A stretch of DNA of 53,560 bases from Erysipelotrichaceae bacterium (GTDB lineage: Bacteria > Bacillota_I > Bacilli_A > Erysipelotrichales > Erysipelotrichaceae): NCBI GenBank assembly GCA_022780745.1, contig JALEVB010000084.1:1-53560 (forward strand), given 5' to 3'. This document shows, piece by piece, positions 1-9,021 of the stretch. The stretch's first letter is position 1. Every line of letters starts with the position of its first letter. The position numbers were made by a program, and so were the translations under genes. The notes beneath the pieces are model-generated. The model was not told the DNA's origin. It was given only the letters and a program-made list of their open reading frames with translations, and made no database searches.

Positions 1-1
1 T

Positions 2-91
2 CTAAATGATAAACAAAGACAGATATATATCGAGCAATTGGATGATGATAGTAAAGAAATGATTATAAAGATGTTAGATAACAGTATATAA
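2..91 (+). CDS. 3' end of an upstream gene (…LNDKQRQIYIEQLDDDSKEMIIKMLDNSI*), family not assigned
   Basis: Open frame from the window edge to TAA at 89-91; no start visible. Confidence 0.5.
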   Translation, partial: LNDKQRQIYIEQLDDDSKEMIIKMLDNSI

Positions 92-126
92 CAGTTGACA
101 GCTGTTATATACTGTTATATACTGTT
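80..126 (+). promoter_or_regulatory. GntR operon promoter with operator repeats
   Basis: TTGACA (95-100)-N17-TATACT (118-123); perfect 15-bp inverted repeat AACAGTATATAACAG (80-94) / CTGTTATATACTGTT (102-116) plus a further ATATACTGTT (117-126). Confidence 0.75.
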
Positions 127-144
127 TACACAAGGAGGTAATAT

Positions 145-516
145 ATGAAGATCATTATTAACAATACATCTATGACACCTATCTATGAACAAATTATTGA
201 TCAGATAAAGAAGATGATCGTAAAAGGTGAATTGAAAGAGAATGATAGTCTACCTTCAGTAAGATCTTTATCGAATGAATTAAAAATTAGTGCATTAACA
301 GTTAAAAAGGCGTACGACTTTTTAGAAAATGAAGGATATATCCAAACAGTTCATGGTAAAGGTAGCTATATTAAAAGTATTAATCACGATATCTTGAGTG
401 AAAATATCAAGCTGGAGTTTCAACAAACATTGGAACAAGCTATTTCAAAAGCGAAGAGTGAAGGATTAAGCATTGAAGAAATCAAAGAGCTATTTATGCT
501 TGTATTGGAGGATTAA
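145..516 (+). CDS. GntR family (YtrA-like) transcriptional regulator
   Basis: N-terminal winged HTH 'PIYEQIIDQIKKMIVKGELKENDSLPSVRSLSNELKISALTVKKAYDFLENEGYI'; short C-terminus; SD aaggagg. Confidence 0.93.
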   Translation: MKIIINNTSMTPIYEQIIDQIKKMIVKGELKENDSLPSVRSLSNELKISALTVKKAYDFLENEGYIQTVHGKGSYIKSINHDILSENIKLEFQQTLEQAISKAKSEGLSIEEIKELFMLVLED

Positions 517-1362
517 ATGATTCAGATAAAAAATATTAAAAAAAGTTATCAGGACTTTTTATTAGATTGTAGTTTAACAATTGAAAAAGGAAGTGTTACT
601 GGTATTATTGGTAAAAATGGAGCAGGTAAAAGTACTTTATATAAAGCAATCTTAAATCTTATTAATATCGATAGTGGTAATATTTTAGTATTCAATAAAG
701 ATATTAAAGAACTAGATGTTAAGGATAAAGCTGATATTGGGGTAGTATTAGCTGATTCGTTCTTTAGTTCATATCTCAATATCAAAGATATTAGAAAAAT
801 CATGATGGATTCATATGAAACATTTGATGTTACATTTTTTGATAAGAAAGTAAATGAATTTGAATTACCAGTAAATAAAGCCATTAAGAGTTTTTCTTTT
901 GGGATGAAAGCCAAATTAAAAATGTTATGTGCGTTAAGTCATAATGCAAAAATATTACTGCTGGATGAACCAACACTAGGATTAGATGTCATAGCCCGTG
1001 ATGAAATATTGGAATTATTGAGAGAATATATGGCAAAAGCTAGTGATAATACTATTATGATAAGTTCACATATTGCATCTGATCTAGAAAGTCTATGTGA
1101 TGATATTTATATGATCGATGATGGCAAGATCATCTTACACGAAGATACAGATGTATTATTATCTAATTATGCGATATTAAAAGTTGATGATCAAACCTAT
1201 GAAAGTATTGATAAAAATTATATTTATAAGGTTAAAAAAGAGGATTATGGTTATGCATTATTGACTAATCAGAAACAATTTTATTATGAAAACTATCCAA
1301 AGATCGTTATTCAAAATTGCAGTATTGATGATGTTATTTATATGATGATCAAAGGAAAATAG
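517..1362 (+). CDS. ABC transporter ATP-binding protein
   Basis: Walker A GKNGAGKST, signature-like SFGMKAKLKM, Walker B ILLLDEPTLGLD. Confidence 0.93.
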   Translation: MIQIKNIKKSYQDFLLDCSLTIEKGSVTGIIGKNGAGKSTLYKAILNLINIDSGNILVFNKDIKELDVKDKADIGVVLADSFFSSYLNIKDIRKIMMDSYETFDVTFFDKKVNEFELPVNKAIKSFSFGMKAKLKMLCALSHNAKILLLDEPTLGLDVIARDEILELLREYMAKASDNTIMISSHIASDLESLCDDIYMIDDGKIILHEDTDVLLSNYAILKVDDQTYESIDKNYIYKVKKEDYGYALLTNQKQFYYENYPKIVIQNCSIDDVIYMMIKGK

Positions 1363-1372
1363 GAGATTAAAT

Positions 1373-1981
1373 ATGAAAGGACTATTAACAAAAGATCTTA
1401 GAATAATATTATTACAGAAAAATACTTTCTTTATTATGATCATTGCATCATTATGCATGATCAATGTTTCATTGCATACGATGGTGATGTTTGTATGTTA
1501 TATGTTATGTGGGTTAGCTATTGGTACATTAAGTTATGATGATTTTGATAATGGAATGCCTTATATCTTATGTTTGCCAATTACTAAGAAAAAATATATT
1601 GATGAAAAATTCTTATTGGTATTTTTTACTACTTTATTAGGCTTTATTTTAGCTCAAATGATTGGGTATATATATCTATTTATTAATAATAATTTCAATA
1701 TTGAATTCTTTATTGAGAGTTTAGTATTATTGCCATTGATGTATCTGATCATAACGATTCAAATACCAATAAGACTTAAATTTGGACAAGAAAAAAGTCG
1801 AATCATCAATATCTTTAGTATGATCATCATTGTTGTAACAGGTACTTTGATCATTGAAGCTTTTGCAAAAATTGAAGTTTTAGCTCGATCTATTGAAATT
1901 ATATATTTTATATTATTATTAATTGCGATATTTATTATTTATAAAATCAGTATTAAAATTATATCCTCTAAACAATTTTAG
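1373..1981 (+). CDS. ABC-2 type transporter permease (integral membrane)
   Basis: Multiple hydrophobic segments, operon position after the ATPase. Confidence 0.8.
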   Translation: MKGLLTKDLRIILLQKNTFFIMIIASLCMINVSLHTMVMFVCYMLCGLAIGTLSYDDFDNGMPYILCLPITKKKYIDEKFLLVFFTTLLGFILAQMIGYIYLFINNNFNIEFFIESLVLLPLMYLIITIQIPIRLKFGQEKSRIINIFSMIIIVVTGTLIIEAFAKIEVLARSIEIIYFILLLIAIFIIYKISIKIISSKQF

Positions 1982-1990
1982 GAGGTTAAG

Positions 1991-2500
1991 ATGATTTTAG
2001 AAACTAGTAGACTATATTTAAGAGAATTAAATGATGATGATTTTGACGCTTTATGTAAGATCATGCAGGATGAAAAAACGATGTATGCCTATGAAGGAGC
2101 TTTTAGTGATGATGAAGTACAGCAATGGCTTGAAAGACAATATATGCGTTATGATAAATATGGTTTTGGATTATGGGCGGTAGTACTAAAAGAAAATAAT
2201 GAAGTAATAGGACAATGTGGACTTACTATGCAGCCATGGAAAGATCAAGAAGTACTAGAAGTAGGATATCTATTTAATAGAAATTATTGGCATCATGGCT
2301 ATGCTAGTGAAGCAGCTAAAGCTTGTATGGAATATGCTTTTGAAAAACTGCATGCCAATGAGGTTTGTTCAATTATTCGAGATACTAATATTGCCAGTCA
2401 GAATGTAGCACTTAGAAATGGTATGAAGATTCATGATCAATGGGTCAAACATTATCGTAATGTTGATATGTTGCATTATCGATATGTGGCTTATAAATAG
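1991..2500 (+). CDS. GNAT family N-acetyltransferase
   Basis: RimJ/RimL-like pattern 'LETSRLYLRELNDDDFDAL…EVGYLFNRNYWHHGYASEA…SQNVALRNGM'. Confidence 0.92.
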   Translation: MILETSRLYLRELNDDDFDALCKIMQDEKTMYAYEGAFSDDEVQQWLERQYMRYDKYGFGLWAVVLKENNEVIGQCGLTMQPWKDQEVLEVGYLFNRNYWHHGYASEAAKACMEYAFEKLHANEVCSIIRDTNIASQNVALRNGMKIHDQWVKHYRNVDMLHYRYVAYK

Positions 2501-2606
2501 TTCTACTAATAGTAGAGATGAATTCCACAACCAGTTGTGAGCTTCAACTGTCATTATCTTCATAAATGATCATTAGTTACTTATCATTATGCATGAGGTG
2601 ATAAGA

Positions 2607-2696
2607 ATGTATTATTACAAAGAAGAGTATGATCATGATAGATTGATTGAAGAGTATTATATTTGCATGTTGAGAAGTTTAGAAAGAAGGGACTAA
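2607..2696 (+). CDS. Small ORF, 29 aa (MYYYKEEYDHDRLIEEYYICMLRSLERRD), not in the supplied ORF track
   Basis: Good SD (GAGGTGAT) and ATG; stop 1 nt before the ATG of the XRE gene. Confidence 0.55.
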   Translation: MYYYKEEYDHDRLIEEYYICMLRSLERRD

Positions 2697-2697
2697 T

Positions 2698-3192
2698 ATG
2701 AAGACAATAGGACAAAAAATAGCTGAAAAAAGAAAACAAATGCATCTAACACAAGAAGAATTAGCATTTAAGCTTAATGTTAGTCCTCAAGCTGTTAGCA
2801 AGTGGGAGAATGATCTTAGTATTCCAGATGTTACTTTATTAATTGCTTTATCTGATCTGTTTAATATTTCTTTAGATGAATTGATTAGAGAAAAACAGAA
2901 TCTACCTGTTACAACTTTAGTTGAACAAGAAAATAAGAAACCGCTGGAAAAGATGTTATTAAAGATCATTGTTAATTCTAAAGATGGAGATAAGGTTAAA
3001 GTCAATCTGCCTGTTCAGTTAATTAAACTAGGTATCAATATCAGCAAATGTATGCCCGAGATCAATGGCAATGATGCACTAAAGGATATTGACTTTGATC
3101 AGATATTTAATATGATTGAAAATGGTGTTATTGGTAAAATAGTAGAAGTTGAAAGTAGTGATGGTGATATTGTTGAGATCTATGTCGAATGA
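2698..3192 (+). CDS. XRE family HTH regulator with C-terminal YvlB/SHOCT-like domain
   Basis: HTH 'MHLTQEELAFKLNVSPQAVSKWENDLSIPDVTLLIALSDLF'; C-terminus 'VEVESSDGDIVEIYVE'. Confidence 0.88.
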   Translation: MKTIGQKIAEKRKQMHLTQEELAFKLNVSPQAVSKWENDLSIPDVTLLIALSDLFNISLDELIREKQNLPVTTLVEQENKKPLEKMLLKIIVNSKDGDKVKVNLPVQLIKLGINISKCMPEINGNDALKDIDFDQIFNMIENGVIGKIVEVESSDGDIVEIYVE

Positions 3193-3440
3193 GAATACAA
3201 ATCTTTGAGCATGATAGTAATCGTATGATTGATCTTACTATTCCTAATTTCCTATTATTTTCAAAATTAGGAAAAGTGATCATGTACAAGATGCTTACTA
3301 GTAATAGTAATGTTGACTATCCTATGGTTCAATTCAATACTTTATGCTGCTATTTAGATCAGGTAAAAAATGATTTTAAAGGATTAAAACTTGTTGAAAT
3401 AGATACCCATGATAATGATCATATCTGTATTACACTATAA
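3189..3440 (+). CDS. Stand-alone YvlB-like small protein, paralogous to the C-terminus of the preceding gene
   Basis: Overlaps previous stop by 4 nt (ATGA); pattern similar to the 2698..3192 C-terminus. Confidence 0.65.
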   Translation: MRIQIFEHDSNRMIDLTIPNFLLFSKLGKVIMYKMLTSNSNVDYPMVQFNTLCCYLDQVKNDFKGLKLVEIDTHDNDHICITL

Positions 3441-3461
3441 AGCCATTATTTGGCTTTTTTT
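3439..3461 (+). terminator. Rho-independent terminator
   Basis: AAAGCC-loop-GGCTTT followed by T run. Confidence 0.75.
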
Positions 3462-3510
3462 ATTGCAATAATTTTTATAATATCTTATTGTTGAAATCAG
3501 AGGTGATGAT

Positions 3511-4248
3511 ATGGATGAATTATTGTATCAAATGATATTTAAGCGTAAATCTTTTCATATTATGAAAAGCGATTTATTAATAACTAATGATGAAATCAAT
3601 GAAATTTACCAGATATATGAAGAACTTATACCTTTATATGATGATATCAGAACCAGGATAAAAATCGTTGAGATAGAAAAAACCAATTGTCCTAGAGGAC
3701 AGTATTGTATCTTATTTTATAGTGAAGTTAAAGAAGGTTATGAAGCTAATATCGGCTATTTAGGACAACAGATAGATCTATATTTAGCATCTAAAAATAT
3801 TGGAACATGCTGGTATGGGATTGGTAGAACAAATATGATGTTGGAAGATATGGTATTTGTAATCATGATGACTATGCAAAAACAGCAGGAAAAGATGTTT
3901 AGAAAGGATATGTTTAAAAGTAAAAGAAAAGATATCAAAGATATCTGGCAAAATGATCATTATTTGGATATCGCTAATATTGTCAGATTTGCTCCAAGTT
4001 CTTGTAATACTCAGCCTTGGTTTGTTGAAGCCAAAAGCAATAATTTACTAGTATTTCGTACTAAAGGAAAAAAAGGAATAATTCCTAAAGATAAGCTATC
4101 ATATTATAATCGTATTGATATGGGCATATTTCTTTTGATACTGGAATTATGTTTGAAACATGGAAATTATCAGTATATTCGTACTTTATATCTAGATAAT
4201 GATGACGATGTTAAGCTAAGGTTTGCTAATTATGAAATATTGAATTAA
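3511..4248 (+). CDS. Nitroreductase family protein (TM1586-like)
   Basis: 'FAPSSCNTQPWFVEAKSNNLLVFR…DMGIFLLILELCLKHG'. Confidence 0.75.
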   Translation: MDELLYQMIFKRKSFHIMKSDLLITNDEINEIYQIYEELIPLYDDIRTRIKIVEIEKTNCPRGQYCILFYSEVKEGYEANIGYLGQQIDLYLASKNIGTCWYGIGRTNMMLEDMVFVIMMTMQKQQEKMFRKDMFKSKRKDIKDIWQNDHYLDIANIVRFAPSSCNTQPWFVEAKSNNLLVFRTKGKKGIIPKDKLSYYNRIDMGIFLLILELCLKHGNYQYIRTLYLDNDDDVKLRFANYEILN

Positions 4249-4299
4249 AAAATAATTGATGATAAAATGGCATTGTAGTTTTAAAAATGGGGTAGTAAT

Positions 4300-4917
4300 G
4301 TGAGCAGTATTAAGTTAATATCCTTAGACCTGGATTTTGCAAGGTCAAACAACAAACAGATAGGCATTTTAGTAGGAAATGATACTATTGATAATGTGCT
4401 ATCTATCTTGCCAGATAATGATAATATTAGATATATCATCCTTTCTAATGGAACTTTGATCTATGATATTAGAAAAGATCAGGTAGTATATGATATAGCT
4501 ATTGGTAATGATGAGGTCTTAAATTATCTTGAATTAGTAAAAAAAGAGGAAGTACTAGTTCAAGCAATTACTTACAATGAAATCATCCAGGAAAGAAAAG
4601 ATGATATAGATTATTTTAATATGCCTGAAAAGAGCATTAATAAAAAGATCAGATATATAGATGATATTATTGCATATTTAGAACGTAATGGTGATGTGGT
4701 TTATCAGATCAATATATATCATCATACGATCATTGGATGTAAGCGTAATCGTCAGCGCTTAACATCACTAGGTTTAAATGTAATATCTAGTGATAAAACT
4801 ACTATTGAATGTACTAAAAAAACACTTGGTTATAAAAAAATATGTAAAATGTTGAAGGTTGATCCTGAAGATATCTTTGTTATTAGTGATGAAGCTTTAG
4901 TGAACAACAATAGTTAA
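4300..4917 (+). CDS. Divergent, shortened Cof-type HAD-like protein
   Basis: GTG start; 'LISLDLDFARSN' at motif I, 'IILSNGTLIYD' at motif II, weak motif IV 'FVISDEALVNNNS'. Confidence 0.6.
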   Translation: MSSIKLISLDLDFARSNNKQIGILVGNDTIDNVLSILPDNDNIRYIILSNGTLIYDIRKDQVVYDIAIGNDEVLNYLELVKKEEVLVQAITYNEIIQERKDDIDYFNMPEKSINKKIRYIDDIIAYLERNGDVVYQINIYHHTIIGCKRNRQRLTSLGLNVISSDKTTIECTKKTLGYKKICKMLKVDPEDIFVISDEALVNNNS

Positions 4918-4923
4918 AGTATA

Positions 4924-4955
4924 AAATCCTATTTTGTAACAAATAGGATTTTTTA
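4924..4955 (+). terminator. Rho-independent terminator
   Basis: AAATCCTATTT-gtaac-AAATAGGATTTTTT. Confidence 0.8.
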
Positions 4956-4962
4956 ACAATGT

Positions 4963-4991
4963 TTGACTAGTGTTATTTAACAATTTATAAT
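4963..4991 (+). promoter_or_regulatory. Promoter of the adenosine deaminase gene
   Basis: TTGACT-N17-TATAAT. Confidence 0.7.
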
Positions 4992-5022
4992 TTATATGTT
5001 GAAAAGAATTAGGGGAGGATAA

Positions 5023-6009
5023 TTGATGAACAGCGCTAAAGTTGATTTACACTTACATTTAGATGGATCTTTATATATGCCTTGGGCATATAAAAAAGCT
5101 TTGGAAAGAAAAGTAATTAGTGAAGATTGTACTTTTGAAGAGTATTACTGGAGTTATTTTAGTACAGAGTATAAAACTAGAGAAGAAGGATTCAAACGTT
5201 TTGAAATTCCTATTTCAATTTTGCAGCATTATGAAGATCTAAGTGATGCTACATATACATTGATCGAATTATTAGCTAAACAGGGATTAATATATGCTGA
5301 AATCAGATTTGCTCCAAGTCAACACTGTAAAGCTGGATTGACACAAAAAGAAGCTGTAGAAGCTGTTATGGATGGTGTAAAAAGAGCTAAGAAAGTATTT
5401 GATATTGAAATTGGTATCATCAACTGTTTAATGCATAAAGGTGAAAATGCCTTATTCAATATGGATGACAATATGGAAACAGTTATGGTTACCAAAGAAT
5501 TATTAGGTGATATTGTTGTTGGATTAGATTTAGCTGGATATGAAAACAATGGTGAATTTACTTTATATGAGCCATTATTTAAAAAAGCACATGAACTAAA
5601 TATTCCATATACGATCCATGCTGGTGAAATGGGAGAAGGAAAACATGTTCATGATGCAATTATGATGAAAGCTTCACGTATTGGCCATGGTGTTAACTGT
5701 GTTCAGGATGAGAAATGGTTAAAAGAAGTTGTAGATACTCAAATTCCATTAGAAGTTTGCTTATCTAGTAATGTAAAAAAAGATCATAATTATGCTGCTC
5801 ATCCAATTCGTCAATTATTGGCTGCAAATGCAAAGGTAACTATTAATACTGATAATCTGATCTTTGCTCAAACTAATCTGCAAAATGAACATAATCAGTT
5901 AATGGCATTAGGTGTTAGTGAAGAGCAGTTGTTACAGTGTACTAAAAATGCAATTGATGCAGCTTTCTGTTCACAAGAAGTAAAAGAAAAGCTTTATAAA
6001 AAATTATAA
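5023..6009 (+). CDS. add: Adenosine deaminase
   Basis: 'KVDLHLHLDGSL', 'HAGE', 'RIGHGVNC', 'LEVCLSSNV', 'INTDN' motifs. Confidence 0.95.
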   Translation: MMNSAKVDLHLHLDGSLYMPWAYKKALERKVISEDCTFEEYYWSYFSTEYKTREEGFKRFEIPISILQHYEDLSDATYTLIELLAKQGLIYAEIRFAPSQHCKAGLTQKEAVEAVMDGVKRAKKVFDIEIGIINCLMHKGENALFNMDDNMETVMVTKELLGDIVVGLDLAGYENNGEFTLYEPLFKKAHELNIPYTIHAGEMGEGKHVHDAIMMKASRIGHGVNCVQDEKWLKEVVDTQIPLEVCLSSNVKKDHNYAAHPIRQLLAANAKVTINTDNLIFAQTNLQNEHNQLMALGVSEEQLLQCTKNAIDAAFCSQEVKEKLYKKL

Positions 6010-6038
6010 TTGGAATTAAAAACTCCAATTATTTTTTA
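6008..6038 (+). terminator. Rho-independent terminator after add
   Basis: AATTGGA-loop-TCCAATT then T-rich tract. Confidence 0.7.
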
Positions 6039-6044
6039 TATAAA

Positions 6045-6079
6045 ATAAAAACCCCATTTGATAATGGGGATATTTTTTA
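6045..6079 (-). terminator. Terminator for tRNA-His (probably bidirectional)
   Basis: CCCCATT/AATGGGG stem with T tracts on both sides. Confidence 0.7.
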
Positions 6080-6082
6080 AAA

Positions 6083-6160
6083 TGGGGCGATTGACGAGAC
6101 TCGAACTCGCGAATGCTAGAGCCACAATCTAGTGTGTTAACCAACTTCACCACAACCGCC
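6083..6160 (-). tRNA. tRNA-His (GTG), G-1 and CCA encoded
   Basis: Reverse complement GGCGGTTGTGG…CTAGA-TTGTGGC-TCTAG…GAGTTCGAGTCTC-GTCAATCGCCCCA; acceptor GCGGTTG/CAATCGC, C73 opposite encoded G-1. Confidence 0.97.
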
Positions 6161-6350
6161 ATAGCCCTATCATATTACCATGTTAATGGAAAAAAGTAAA
6201 CACTTTATTAACAAAAAATTTTTGAGAAATTTTTAAGGATTTTTGAAATCATCTGCATATTTAGATTATGAACAAGGAATTGTATAAAGATTTTGTGATA
6301 GTAGAAAGGAGAATCAATTCCCCTTCATGATGAAGGAATCTTGAGAAAAA

Positions 6351-8174
6351 ATGAAGATATTAGAGAAAATTGTATTAGTTTGTTTGATCATGTGTAGTTT
6401 TTTAGTTAAGCCTTTTGCAATGCAAATTGATAATAGTATCATTGATCAAAGTAATAAAGGTAGTATTACGATTTATAAGTATGCTAGTAAAGATGGTCAT
6501 TTTATTGATGGAACACTTAGTGAACAATATGTTGATGATATTACTAATGGACCATGTAAAGATGTTGAATTTAAGTATTTAAAAATTGGTGATTTAAAAC
6601 AGATATTTGATAATAATGATGATGCTAGTGGACTTTATTATGAACTATCTGAGGTATTTATCAATAAGATCAATACTATGCAGCTAACTATTTCTAAAAC
6701 TGTTATCAATGGTAAAGATTATTATACTAGTGAGGCGGTAAATAGTTTGATGAAAAGCATTAATAAATTAGGTAATGCTTATGATAATAACAATAATGGT
6801 GCTACTAGTGGTAATGAAATAATTAATGATTGGGTAAATAGTTTGGGTATTGCTATGCCTTTAACTGATGAAAATGGAATGACAAAGGTTGAAAATCTTG
6901 ATTTAGGTTTATATTTGTTAGCTCAAACAAATAGTCCTCAAGCTTTAAGTGATGGTACAAGTTTAGCTGTTGCGAAAGCATCTTCACCTTTCTTAGTTAG
7001 TTTACCTACAACTAATATAACAATGATCAATTCAGAGGTTGCTGGTAGTATGTGGCAATATGATGTTGTTGCTTACCCTAAAAATGAAATGATAAGTGTT
7101 AGAAAAGATATTATTGCTAGTGGGAATGATGTTGAAGATGTTAATGATCTCTTAACTGTAACAACCGATAAAAGTGTAGGAGAATATGTTAATTTCTTAT
7201 TAACATTGGATGTTCCATGTTTACTTCCTATTACTAGTGATACACCTAATAAGAATCGTAAGTATATCATTGTTGATACTTTAAGTTCTGGTTTAACGAT
7301 CGATGATCTTAGTGCTAATAATTTTAAATTAACATATGGTAATAATGCTTATGATAGTACTGCTAATCGACAATTGATCATTGATGAGGATTACCTTGTT
7401 GATTTTACTGATCAGATCTTAACAATTACTTTGACTAGTGATGGTTTATCTAAGTTTGATAGTATTACAATGGATTGTAATTTATATGTTAATTATCAGG
7501 CTAGACTTAATTACTTAGCTGCTAAGAATACTAATATGATCAAAGAAGAGAGTAATAGTTTTAAACTTATTTATGGCACTTTTAATAGTGCTGATAGAGA
7601 GTTTATATCTAATCAGGATGTTAAGGTATATACTTATGAAATTGACATTACAAAGAGTTTTTCAGCGGCCATTGATGATATTAGCGATGTTCAGTTCTCA
7701 CTTGATTTAGAGGATGAAGCTCTTTATTTCGTCAAAGAAAGTGACGGTATTTATCATTTATATGATGGTAAAGAAACAGCTGAAAAAGTAAACTATGTGA
7801 ATGTTAGTTCTCAAGGTAAATTAATAATTAAAGGACTAGATGCTAAAAGCTATGTGCTAACAGAAAGAAAAACGATGCCAGGATATAATCTGATGAGAGA
7901 TAATATCACTATTAATTTATATCAGGATAATCAAGAGAATGGTACTTTATCAGGTGCTACTATTCAATCAGATAATGATAAATTAATTGATATTGTGAAT
8001 GGTTTAGAACAAGGACAAGTAAATATTGCAATTAAGAATAATGAAACCATTACCTCATTACATACAGGTGGACAGGGGTTGAACTATGGTGAACTGATAA
8101 TTGGTTTAACAATGTTATTAGCTTCTTTAGTAGGATTTGGTTATGTAAGATTTAGTCATAAATATCATGGCTAA
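6351..8174 (+). CDS. Major backbone pilin, fimbrial isopeptide-forming / SpaA-like
   Basis: Signal peptide; pilin motif 'WQYDVVAYPKN'; E-box-like 'YVLTERKTMPGY'; C-terminal 'SLHTGGQG' + TM + basic tail. Confidence 0.88.
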   Translation: MKILEKIVLVCLIMCSFLVKPFAMQIDNSIIDQSNKGSITIYKYASKDGHFIDGTLSEQYVDDITNGPCKDVEFKYLKIGDLKQIFDNNDDASGLYYELSEVFINKINTMQLTISKTVINGKDYYTSEAVNSLMKSINKLGNAYDNNNNGATSGNEIINDWVNSLGIAMPLTDENGMTKVENLDLGLYLLAQTNSPQALSDGTSLAVAKASSPFLVSLPTTNITMINSEVAGSMWQYDVVAYPKNEMISVRKDIIASGNDVEDVNDLLTVTTDKSVGEYVNFLLTLDVPCLLPITSDTPNKNRKYIIVDTLSSGLTIDDLSANNFKLTYGNNAYDSTANRQLIIDEDYLVDFTDQILTITLTSDGLSKFDSITMDCNLYVNYQARLNYLAAKNTNMIKEESNSFKLIYGTFNSADREFISNQDVKVYTYEIDITKSFSAAIDDISDVQFSLDLEDEALYFVKESDGIYHLYDGKETAEKVNYVNVSSQGKLIIKGLDAKSYVLTERKTMPGYNLMRDNITINLYQDNQENGTLSGATIQSDNDKLIDIVNGLEQGQVNIAIKNNETITSLHTGGQGLNYGELIIGLTMLLASLVGFGYVRFSHKYHG

Positions 8175-9021
8175 AAGAAGACGTTTGAAGAAGAAGGTAT
8201 TAAAATTAGCAATTAGTATTATTTTTATTACAGGATATAGTTTATCTATCTTGCCATTTTTTCGCTATACATATGATCATATCATTCAAAGCACATATAT
8301 AAGCTCTTATGCGAAAGAAGTAGATAGTATTAATAGTGATAGAATAGAAAAGATAAAAAATGATATTGTTTCATATAATGAAACCATTAGCAGTTATCAT
8401 CTTAATAATTTCTACCGCTATAGTGCAACTTTAAAATATGATGATACATATCTTAGTTTACCTTTGAATACAACTAATGAGATATGTACGATCATCATTC
8501 CAAAGATCAATATTAATATGATGGTAGGACATGGTACAAGTGATGAGTTATTACAAAAGGAAGCTGGTCATTTATATGGGACCAGTCTTCCTTTACCTAG
8601 TGGCAGTACGCATAGTGTTATTGCAGCTCATAGTGGTTTAAGAAGTGCTGAAATGTTTAGCAGACTTGATGAACTTAAGTTAGGTGACAAAATATATGTT
8701 TCTATTTTAAATGAGACTTATGTATATGAGGTCGTAGACATTAATATTGTATTACCTGATGAATGTGATCAGTACTTGCAAGTTGAAAAAGATAAAGATC
8801 TTCTTACTTTATATACTTGTACACCTTATGGGGTGAATTCTCATCGCTTGCTGGTAAAGACTTCATTTTTATCACAAATTAACAATAGTGAGGATACTAG
8901 TGAAGCAGATTTTATTAAAAGTTATAATACTAAAAATATCATAATACTTATTGTTATGTTGTTAGTGCCTTTGATCGTTTTATTTATGATTAATGGTGAA
9001 AAACATGAAAAGAATATTTAG
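8167..9021 (+). CDS. Class C (pilin) sortase
   Basis: 'STHSVIAAHSGL', 'LLTLYTCTPYGVNSHRLLV' (catalytic His, Cys, Arg), C-terminal TM. Confidence 0.92.
   Translation: MAKRRRLKKKVLKLAISIIFITGYSLSILPFFRYTYDHIIQSTYISSYAKEVDSINSDRIEKIKNDIVSYNETISSYHLNNFYRYSATLKYDDTYLSLPLNTTNEICTIIIPKININMMVGHGTSDELLQKEAGHLYGTSLPLPSGSTHSVIAAHSGLRSAEMFSRLDELKLGDKIYVSILNETYVYEVVDINIVLPDECDQYLQVEKDKDLLTLYTCTPYGVNSHRLLVKTSFLSQINNSEDTSEADFIKSYNTKNIIILIVMLLVPLIVLFMINGEKHEKNI

Noticed and set aside
549-914. Minus-strand ORF inside the ABC ATPase gene
   Set aside because: Fully antisense to a well-supported CDS, no SD and no recognisable domain; spurious. The same applies to the other antisense ORFs in the track (e.g. 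5319-5549, 7073-7270, 11058-11279, 30033-30359, 36006-36281, 39221-39544, 46118-46444).
6083-6350. tRNA-His as an integration site for the pilus operon
   Set aside because: The operon lies on the 5' side of the tRNA; no integrase or duplicated tRNA 3' end was seen.
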